Shown here in pieces: positions 1 through 4,095 of a DNA stretch of 5,546 nucleotides. The notes beneath the pieces were generated by a model, which was not told where the DNA came from, made no database searches, and was given only the letters and a program-made list of their open reading frames with translations. Each line of letters begins with the position of its first letter. Position 1 is the stretch's first letter. The translations under genes and the position numbers were made by a program. The stretch is from Gordonia sp. (in: high G+C Gram-positive bacteria) (GTDB lineage Bacteria > Actinomycetota > Actinomycetes > Mycobacteriales > Mycobacteriaceae): NCBI GenBank assembly GCA_030152405.1, contig JASLJL010000346.1, positions 1-5,546 of the forward strand, written 5' to 3'.

Positions 1-10
1 ACCCGCGCGG

Positions 11-28
11 GGCCGATCGATGTCGGCC
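11..28. repeat. GC-rich hairpin at left edge
   Basis: Six-base perfect arms GGCCGA (11-16) and TCGGCC (23-28) enclose a six-base loop. It could be the tail-less hairpin terminator of a gene lying left of the window. There is no T-tract, and such GC-rich hairpins arise easily in DNA of this composition, so the function is uncertain. Confidence 0.25.
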
Positions 29-45
29 GGGGGCGGCGAGATCCG

Positions 46-114
46 TTACGTGTTCGCTCGTGCGGTGAGGTCGTCCTCGGTCCACTGCGGCTCGTGCGGT
101 TCAGATGTGATCAT
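46..114 (-). other. possible 22-residue small ORF
   Basis: A minus-strand ORF begins at ATG (112-114) and ends at TAA (46-48). It encodes an acidic, hydrophilic 22-residue peptide (start MITSEPHEPQW, end TARANT). An AGGA about 7 bases before the ATG could serve as ribosome binding site, and most codons end in G or C. The size is too small for the composition to be convincing, and I recognise no family. It could be a real microprotein, the broken start of an older gene, or chance. The rest of 1-214 shows no gene I can support. Confidence 0.15.
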
Positions 115-214
115 TGCCCGATCCTGCGGATCTCGACTGGCGGGATGAAGCGGTCAAATGCTCGAAAGGTCGTGTGGCCAGCAGATATTCGGAGCTGTCA
201 GGGCGATCTCGGCG

Positions 215-243
215 TAGAATGAGAACCCCGAGACGTCAGGAGA
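215..243 (+). promoter_or_regulatory. -10 box and ribosome binding site of the small secreted protein gene
   Basis: TAGAAT at 215-220 matches the TATAAT -10 consensus at five of six positions. Transcription would begin near 227, giving a leader of about 20 bases. No good -35 box lies at normal spacing; CTGTCA at 195-200 is close in sequence but only 14 bases away. AGGAGA at 238-243 is a strong Shine-Dalgarno site five bases before the ATG at 249. It decides that start over the upstream ATG at 114. Confidence 0.55.
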
Positions 244-248
244 AGACG

Positions 249-611
249 ATGACCACACCGTCGCGTTCAGTCATCTTTCGCAGCGCTGCAGTCGCGGCGG
301 CGGTCGCCGCCACGGTTGTCGTCGGCGGGGTCGCCGGCCCGGCGTCGGCAGACGTCAAACCAGGCACCTACACGTCGACGACGCTGTCCGGAGGCGCCGT
401 TCTGCTCAAGCGTGACGGTCGTGTGCAGGGCCACGATCTGGTGCTCATCGGGCGCTACCGGATCCATCCGATGGGGCACGGCAGTTACTACGTCGACTTC
501 TTCCCCGGGCACCGCGTGATCATGAATCCCGACGGCCACGGAGGCTATCGAGGGCCGGCGTACCTCGGGGGTGCGGTCATCGGATCGTTCACGCTCACTC
601 CGAAACGTTGA
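249..611 (+). CDS. small secreted protein of unknown function
   Basis: The product is 120 residues long and I do not recognise its family. Residues 1-34 form a classical Sec signal peptide: a short basic n-region with Arg6 and Arg11, an Ala/Val-rich core at about 12-29, and a PASA box with cleavage expected after Ala34. The mature part of about 86 residues has no cysteine, so it is neither a lipoprotein nor disulfide-bonded. It is rich in Gly, Tyr and His, with alternating hydrophobic residues that suggest a small beta-fold; a GHGSYYVDFFPGH stretch lies in the middle. The start at 249 is chosen for the AGGAGA site before it and because the signal peptide then starts at residue 1. An upstream ATG at 114 would place a long hydrophilic stretch in front of the signal. 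The gene is monocistronic and converges on the nucleotidyltransferase gene, with 28 bases between the two stops and no clear terminator there. Exported location is well supported; function is unknown. Confidence 0.8.
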   Translation: MTTPSRSVIFRSAAVAAAVAATVVVGGVAGPASADVKPGTYTSTTLSGGAVLLKRDGRVQGHDLVLIGRYRIHPMGHGSYYVDFFPGHRVIMNPDGHGGYRGPAYLGGAVIGSFTLTPKR

Positions 612-639
612 GCTGCGTCGGTGAGTGGTAGGCGTCGCG

Positions 640-1434
640 TCAACCCGAACCTTCGGCGCGCCTGCGGTCAGTAGTGCGACCGGCGATCTCCTCCAGGACC
701 TGATTCTGCAGGCATCGAGTCGCCTGAGCGTCGAGTGCACGGCGGCGGTCTGAACGTGCGGCGATAGCCTGCTCGATCGTCGAGCCTTGCTCGAAGTCGG
801 CTTCGAGAAGGCGGTGAGCGGCGTCGATCTTCGAGAGCCAGACTCCGTAGCGGTGTCGCACCAGCGCTCGGCAGGCGCCGAGCACGGCGTCGTCGGCACC
901 GGAGTCACGTGGAAGCGTCATCCACCAGCGCAGCGATTCGATCAGCAGCTGCCGCAGGTCGTCTGGTGCCAGGTCGGCGAAGGTCTCGGCCGCCGGCGGT
1001 CCGCTCAGCGCTCGGCCGCTCTGGTGGAGGATGCTGCGATCAAGCCCGTACCAGAACGTTCCGTCGGCCGGCGGGCGGTCCGCGGGGTCGAGGGTCTGGC
1101 GGAAGCCCATGCTTGGGCCGTCGTTCAATTCCAGCTCGAAACCGGGTTCCGCGGTTCCGGACTGAGCGACGGCGAGCGCGTAGACGACGAGTTCGAGACC
1201 GCGGGCAGGGCACGGCAGCGCATTGTGGCGCAGTCGTGCGATGAGGGAGCCTTTCGTCAGGGTGTCCAACGGATCACGGCAGACCAACGCGACGTCGATG
1301 TCGCTGCGGGCCGGATCGAATGCCCCCAACGCCAGCGAGCCCGCCGCATACGCGCCGACGAGGTCTGTTCCGAGGACGTCGTGGGCGGCCGTCGTCAGCG
1401 CGTCGAGGTATCGCTCCACGTCGTCGGTCGGCAT
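640..1434 (-). CDS. ANT(3'')/AadA-like aminoglycoside nucleotidyltransferase
   Basis: This 264-residue cytoplasmic protein resembles the enzymes that transfer AMP from ATP to streptomycin or spectinomycin. The N-terminal nucleotidyltransferase fold shows G32-S33 followed by S44-D45-I46-D47, the usual nucleotide and Mg-binding signature. E81 in LELVVYAL falls where AadA has its catalytic Glu87 (RAVEVTIVV, recalled from memory). The C-terminal helical part also follows AadA by eye: SGPPAAETFADLAPDDL at about 144-160 against VGPAAEELFDPVPEQDL, and a later VLGACRALVRHRYG segment. Length matches AadA (about 260). At the position of AadA Trp112, reported as a streptomycin contact, I read Gly106, so the substrate may differ. 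No integron or mobile context is visible and base composition matches the neighbours, suggesting a resident chromosomal gene. It could also act on another substrate, so I give no gene symbol. The ATG at 1434 lacks a Shine-Dalgarno site but sits just after a -10 box. Confidence 0.85.
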   Translation of the reverse strand: MPTDDVERYLDALTTAAHDVLGTDLVGAYAAGSLALGAFDPARSDIDVALVCRDPLDTLTKGSLIARLRHNALPCPARGLELVVYALAVAQSGTAEPGFELELNDGPSMGFRQTLDPADRPPADGTFWYGLDRSILHQSGRALSGPPAAETFADLAPDDLRQLLIESLRWWMTLPRDSGADDAVLGACRALVRHRYGVWLSKIDAAHRLLEADFEQGSTIEQAIAARSDRRRALDAQATRCLQNQVLEEIAGRTTDRRRAEGSG

Positions 1435-1440
1435 CTGTCT

Positions 1441-1446
1441 ATTATC
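1441..1446 (-). promoter_or_regulatory. -10 box for leaderless transcription of the nucleotidyltransferase
   Basis: On the minus strand the hexamer GATAAT (1446 to 1441) matches TATAAT at five of six bases. Seven bases separate it from the A of the ATG at 1434, so RNA would begin at or very near the start codon. The absence of a Shine-Dalgarno site agrees with a leaderless mRNA, which is common in this order. No convincing -35 box is visible; GTCAGC at 1470-1465 is the nearest weak match. Confidence 0.55.
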
Positions 1447-1692
1447 GGGCAGTCGGCGAGAGCCGCTGACGATTCGGGGATGGCCTGCTGTCTTTCGCGG
1501 ATTCGCTCAGCGTGTTCATGATGGTGCGGTGCATCCGCATCGGCTCGTACTGCGCGGGACAGACTGCTAGCGGCGCCTCCGCCGGGTGCATCTCCAGGAG
1601 ATTACGCCGCACAACAACCCCAAGGCCGGCGTCATCGCGCTGACTGAGACGTTGGCGTTGTGAGTCGATAACGGTCTAGGAAGTCTCCAGAT

Positions 1693-1708
1693 GTCCGGTC
1701 ACCGGGAC
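1693..1708. repeat. short inverted repeat upstream of the SnoaL-like gene
   Basis: CCGGT (1695-1699) and ACCGG (1701-1705) form a perfect dyad around C1700. It extends to GTCC / GGGAC if one extra G on the right arm is allowed. It lies about 45 bases before the ATG at 1752 and could be an operator, though short GC dyads are frequent in such DNA. Confidence 0.2.
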
Positions 1709-1751
1709 TCTCCATGGCGGACTACCGGAGACGGCTGTCAGTCTCGATCTC

Positions 1752-2300
1752 ATGACTGCTCACGACACTGCTGCGCACCCCGGCCGGTCTTCAGAGATCA
1801 CCCTCTCCGTCATCGAGAGACTCGAGGCGATCGAGGCGATCAAATGGACGTTCTCCGAGCGTCTGCGTTGCATGGACCGCAAAGAATGGCACATCTATCC
1901 GACGCTCCACACGGACGACGTCGTCTCGGAGACGTGGGGCGGCCTTCCCGCGGACAAGCAGCCCGACACCGACGGCGACGCGAACCGCATCGTCGGGACG
2001 GGGCCGCTCACTCGGGCCATCAGTGCATTGTTGGACGGCGAGCACCCGGTGACGAGCGTTCACCACGCCCACACGCCACTGATCGAATTCACCTCCGACA
2101 CCACCGCCACCGGAATCTGGGCGATGGAGGACAAGTTGTGGTGGCAGAACGGTGACGTCGAGGAGCACCTTCACGGCTACGGTCACTACCACGAGGAGTA
2201 CCGGAAAGTCGGCGACAGGTGGCTCATCAGCTACCGCACTCTGATCCGGATCCGGGAGGACAAGACTCCCGGCTTCTTCGACCTGATCGGCAAGCTGTGA
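1752..2300 (+). CDS. SnoaL/NTF2-like domain protein
   Basis: The 182-residue product has no signal peptide and looks like the SnoaL_4 branch of the NTF2-like alpha+beta barrel superfamily. That superfamily includes polyketide cyclases, scytalone-dehydratase-like enzymes and many uncharacterised actinobacterial proteins. An N-terminal helix (about 17-43, IERLEAIEAIKWTFSERL) is followed by the DR.EW..Y..LHTDDV region typical of the fold. Next come a His-rich strand (H104, H105, H107), GIWAMEDKLWW at about 121-131, and HGYGHYHEEYRKVGDRWLI at about 141-159. The conserved His and Asp residues in the pocket suggest catalysis or ligand binding, but the substrate cannot be read from the sequence. The ATG at 1752 has no good ribosome binding site. 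A weak -10-like CAGTCT (1739-1744) stands seven bases before it, the same geometry as two other genes here, so it may be leaderless. It ends 35 bases before the next gene and need not be part of that operon. Confidence 0.8.
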   Translation: MTAHDTAAHPGRSSEITLSVIERLEAIEAIKWTFSERLRCMDRKEWHIYPTLHTDDVVSETWGGLPADKQPDTDGDANRIVGTGPLTRAISALLDGEHPVTSVHHAHTPLIEFTSDTTATGIWAMEDKLWWQNGDVEEHLHGYGHYHEEYRKVGDRWLISYRTLIRIREDKTPGFFDLIGKL

Positions 2301-2321
2301 CCGCGGACACCTGAATCCGTG

Positions 2322-2348
2322 CTACTGTTTCCGCTATGGAAACAGTAG
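2322..2348. promoter_or_regulatory. perfect 11-bp inverted repeat operator over -10 box and start codon
   Basis: CTACTGTTTCC (2322-2332) and GGAAACAGTAG (2338-2348) are exact reverse complements separated by GCTAT. The left arm contains TACTGT (2323-2328), a fit to the TAnnnT -10 pattern. Seven bases separate it from the A of the ATG at 2336, the spacing expected for a leaderless start. A protein bound here would cover both the -10 box and the transcription start, so repression is the natural outcome. The likely ligand is the winged-helix regulator encoded two genes on (2766-3116); this is inferred from operon position. I saw no second copy in the window. Confidence 0.75.
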
Positions 2349-2773
2349 GGGGAACGCCGGACCGCGGCGAGGCGCGACGAATGATGCAATGGGCGGTCGA
2401 GTCGGAGACATCGACGCGTAACCCACCGCTGCCGTGGGTGTTCTTCATCGCACAGGCCACCCTCCTGGCCGGCGCCTGCTGGGCTCAGGTGATTCCGGGT
2501 GACGTCGGGCGGGCGCTGACGGCGGTCTGCCTGCTCGGCGTCGTCGGTGTGGGTGTCCGGTGGGTGTACTCCCGATCCGGTTACGGCATCGTGCGCCCCG
2601 ACGCGCGACAGTCGGCGCCGTACGTTCTGACGATGTGCGTGCTGGTCGGTGTTCCGGCGGTGCTCGCGATCGGTCTGGAACAACCGTGGCTGTGGTTCGT
2701 CGCGGGTGCGCTCGCCGCCGCGACGACCATCGACATGGGGCGACGTTATCGAGCGAGGTTCGGCAGTGTCTGA
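2336..2773 (+). CDS. four-helix membrane protein in regulator operon
   Basis: This 145-residue integral membrane protein has no family I can name. A hydrophilic N-terminus of about 30 residues is followed by four predicted helices in two hairpins: about 33-53, 57-76, 93-113 and 117-134. The first pair is joined by a short turn (IPGD), and a polar linker with R75, R80, R88 and R91 separates the pairs. The C-terminus is basic (RRYRARF), probably cytoplasmic. The start is open to doubt. ATG 2336 lacks a Shine-Dalgarno site but lies seven bases after the TACTGT box, fitting a leaderless mRNA. ATG 2381 (residue 16) has GAGG at 2369-2372 eight bases before it. I keep 2336 because the segment just before residue 16 (GEARRMMQWAVESE) reads as a continuous amphipathic helix. 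The gene's end overlaps the regulator's start by eight bases, so the two are probably translationally coupled. Such a small membrane partner may sense or respond to an envelope signal, which is inference. Confidence 0.75.
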   Translation: METVGGTPDRGEARRMMQWAVESETSTRNPPLPWVFFIAQATLLAGACWAQVIPGDVGRALTAVCLLGVVGVGVRWVYSRSGYGIVRPDARQSAPYVLTMCVLVGVPAVLAIGLEQPWLWFVAGALAAATTIDMGRRYRARFGSV

Positions 2774-3116
2774 CGCCGCATTCGATCCCGTCATCCACGC
2801 GCCGGCCCGACTCCGAATCTGTGCGATCGCCGCGTCGTCCTCCTATGTCGAGTTCGGAGAGCTTCAGAAACGTCTGGACCTGTCCAAGTCCGCTCTGAGC
2901 AAGCAGGTCGCCCAATTGACCGACGCGGGATACCTCGGTGAGGAGTACGTGACGCGGGCCGGGCGCTCCCGACTGCGCCTGTCGTTGACCGATGAGGGAC
3001 GGCGGGCGTATCGCGCTCATGTCCAGGCGCTCAAGAACATCATCGAGGATCCGGCGATAGACGAGGACGACGAACTATCCGCTTCGTCGCGAACAGAAGA
3101 GGAGATGGACGCATGA
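2766..3116 (+). CDS. winged helix-turn-helix transcriptional regulator (MarR-like, HTH_27 type)
   Basis: The 116-residue protein is close to a bare DNA-binding domain. Residues 15-28 form the first helix (RLRICAIAASSSYV). FGELQKRLDLSKSALSKQVAQLTDAGYL (30-57) is the helix-turn-helix, with recognition helix near 41-53. The wing follows at about 60-76 (YVTRAGRSRLRLSLT), then a C-terminal helix (DEGRRAYRAHVQALKNII) suited to dimer formation. The layout matches the small HTH_27 winged-helix family related to MarR. The tail after residue 94 is very acidic and probably disordered. There is no separate ligand-binding domain. GTG at 2766 is the chosen start: GAGCGAGG lies just before it (2751-2758) and it overlaps the membrane gene's stop as GTGTCTGA. 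Starting further upstream would add residues from the wrong reading frame's shadow. It most likely represses its own operon through the inverted repeat at 2322-2348. Confidence 0.85.
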   Translation: MSDAAFDPVIHAPARLRICAIAASSSYVEFGELQKRLDLSKSALSKQVAQLTDAGYLGEEYVTRAGRSRLRLSLTDEGRRAYRAHVQALKNIIEDPAIDEDDELSASSRTEEEMDA

Positions 3117-3640
3117 CGATTTCAATCCGAACACGATCGTTTGTGGCGGCGACGCTGGTCGGCGCAGTCGTCGCCGGAGCGCACACAGGTGGTGTCGCGT
3201 CGGCCGAGCCGATTCCGAATCGCGCCGCCGCGCCGCAGCTGTCGTTCGACATCCCGGCGATCGGAGGCGTCGAAATCGGCCCCGGAGGAGTCCCCGGCGG
3301 GTCGTTCCAGCACGCCCGCGTGGTCGCTCGTCCAGTGGGGAAGGCGTCCGTGGCGTTCTCCGCTGTCGGTCTCGCGCCGTGGTTCTACCAGTACGCATAC
3401 CGGTATGTCTCGGTCGCCTGGCACAACCTGTCGACGGGCGCGAGGGGCACCGTCTCGTTGCGGCACTGGCGATTGCCGAGCTTTCCCGTCTCGGGACGCC
3501 CGGCCACGCTGCCGACCGCGAAGACCGTGCGCACCGGCGCCGGAATCGTGGTGGCGACGGTGACCGTCCTGCGCGAGGAGTACGGGGGAGTGACGACGAG
3601 CAGCATCATCCCCGGGCTCGACGCGTTGGTCGTCCCCTGA
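3113..3640 (+). CDS. secreted protein of unknown function, third gene of the operon
   Basis: The 175-residue product is exported. Residues 1-31 are a Sec signal peptide with Arg6 and Arg8, a hydrophobic core at about 10-23, and a VASA box giving cleavage after Ala31. The mature protein of about 144 residues lacks cysteine. Its first part is Gly/Pro-rich (IGGVEIGPGGVPGGS). Then comes an aromatic segment (APWFYQYAYRYVSVAWHNL, about 89-107), then beta-like stretches and a hydrophobic C-terminus (IIPGLDALVVP). The alternation of hydrophobic and polar residues suggests a beta-sandwich-like domain, but I do not recognise a family. ATG 3113 overlaps the regulator's TGA as ATGA, and AGGAG at 3100-3104 gives good spacing, so the gene is clearly in the same operon. 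This links a membrane protein, a regulator and an exported protein under one operator. Function is unknown; a role at the cell surface is an inference from export. Confidence 0.8.
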   Translation: MTISIRTRSFVAATLVGAVVAGAHTGGVASAEPIPNRAAAPQLSFDIPAIGGVEIGPGGVPGGSFQHARVVARPVGKASVAFSAVGLAPWFYQYAYRYVSVAWHNLSTGARGTVSLRHWRLPSFPVSGRPATLPTAKTVRTGAGIVVATVTVLREEYGGVTTSSIIPGLDALVVP

Positions 3641-3653
3641 CGACATCGAGCCG

Positions 3654-3694
3654 TGGGGTCCCGGCATGAGGTAGGAACTATGCCATGGGCCCCA
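3654..3694 (+). promoter_or_regulatory. hairpin enclosing the ribosome binding site and start codon of the PPOX gene
   Basis: TGGGG (3654-3658) pairs with CCCCA (3690-3694), CCC (3660-3662) with GGG (3687-3689), and GGCAT (3663-3667) with ATGCC (3680-3684). That is 13 pairs interrupted by a bulged T3659 and a bulged AT (3685-3686). The 12-base loop contains GAGGTAGGA, the likely Shine-Dalgarno region, and the bulge is the first two bases of the ATG. It might tune translation, act as a DNA-level operator, or help end the upstream transcript. No T-tract follows, so intrinsic termination is unlikely. Confidence 0.4.
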
Positions 3695-4095
3695 CATTCG
3701 ATGACGTGTATCGACAGAAGTATCTCCTTCTCACGACTTTCACTAAGGACGGCCGTCCCAAGCCGACCCCGGTCTGGGGCGTACCGGACGGCGACAAACT
3801 CTTGATCATCACTGATCGGGGATCGTGGAAGACCAAGCGCATCAACAACACTCCACGCGTCACGATCGCCGAATGCGGGATCTTCGGCAAAGTCAAAAGC
3901 GAGTCGGTGGAGGCGCGCGCACGAATGCTGCCTGATTCCGACACTCGGCGGGTGTTCGACAAGATCGTCAGACGATACTGGCACCACGCGATCTACTTCG
4001 TCCCGCAGGCGATTCTCCGCGGTGGAATCGACAAGGTGCACGCGGCGATCGAGGTCGAGCGAGTCGCCGATGCGGATCGAGACGAACGTGTGTGA
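3685..4095 (+). CDS. PPOX-class probable F420-dependent oxidoreductase (Rv2061 family)
   Basis: This 136-residue protein belongs to the pyridoxamine-5'-phosphate-oxidase-like split-barrel superfamily. It most resembles the Rv2061-type actinobacterial group, which is predicted to bind the deazaflavin F420. The opening YLLLTTFTKDGRPKPTPVWGVPDGDKLLI (about 13-41) is the standard first pair of strands and turn. SWKTKRI (47-53) is the cofactor phosphate-contacting segment of the fold, followed by NNTPRVTIAEC. EARARML (76-82) continues the barrel, and a helical C-terminal part contains RRYWHHAIYF. No signal peptide is present, so the enzyme is cytoplasmic. Length is normal for the group (about 130-145). 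The electron acceptor cannot be deduced, and some members bind FMN, heme or biliverdin instead. The start has TAGGA (3672-3676) eight bases upstream. Its last eight bases overlap the amidohydrolase gene, so the two are probably co-translated. Confidence 0.85.
   Translation: MGPTFDDVYRQKYLLLTTFTKDGRPKPTPVWGVPDGDKLLIITDRGSWKTKRINNTPRVTIAECGIFGKVKSESVEARARMLPDSDTRRVFDKIVRRYWHHAIYFVPQAILRGGIDKVHAAIEVERVADADRDERV

Larger units (their letters stand above)
1435..1751. other. divergent spacer with coding-like sequence, possible gene remnant
   Basis: This 317-base stretch between two divergent genes has no complete gene I can support. On the plus strand, 1571-1663 reads as a C-terminus-like peptide (QEITPHNNPKAGVIALTETLAL then TGA at 1661) in which about nine codons in ten end in G or C. 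That frame is closed by TAG at 1568-1570. A second plus frame is open from 1470 to 1643. A minus-strand frame is open from about 1675 to the TAA at 1442-1444 and contains an ATG at 1590. All three have high third-position GC, so composition does not decide between them. A decayed gene, perhaps frameshifted, is one explanation; a small minus-strand gene is another. The spacer also holds the promoter of the nucleotidyltransferase. Confidence 0.3.

Noticed and set aside
114..248. Longer version of the first secreted protein starting at ATG 114
   Set aside because: It would put 45 hydrophilic residues before a normal signal peptide, and the -10 box at 215-220 would lie inside the gene. The AGGAGA site points to ATG 249.
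607..644. GTTGA / TCAAC inverted repeat between the convergent genes as a terminator
   Set aside because: The arms are only five bases with a loop of 28, and they largely reflect the two facing TGA stop codons. No T-tract is present.
267..908. Minus-strand open frame of 213 codons
   Set aside because: It overlaps the secreted protein gene antisense and the nucleotidyltransferase in another frame. It shows no motif, and both overlapped genes have strong evidence.
787..1521. Plus-strand open frame of 244 codons
   Set aside because: It is the antisense shadow of the nucleotidyltransferase, whose catalytic residues and full-length similarity to AadA are clear.
2649..2765. Upstream extension of the regulator to ATG 2649
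   Set aside because: The added residues are read out of frame from the membrane protein gene and look unlike protein. The GTG at 2766 has a ribosome binding site and a coupled overlap.
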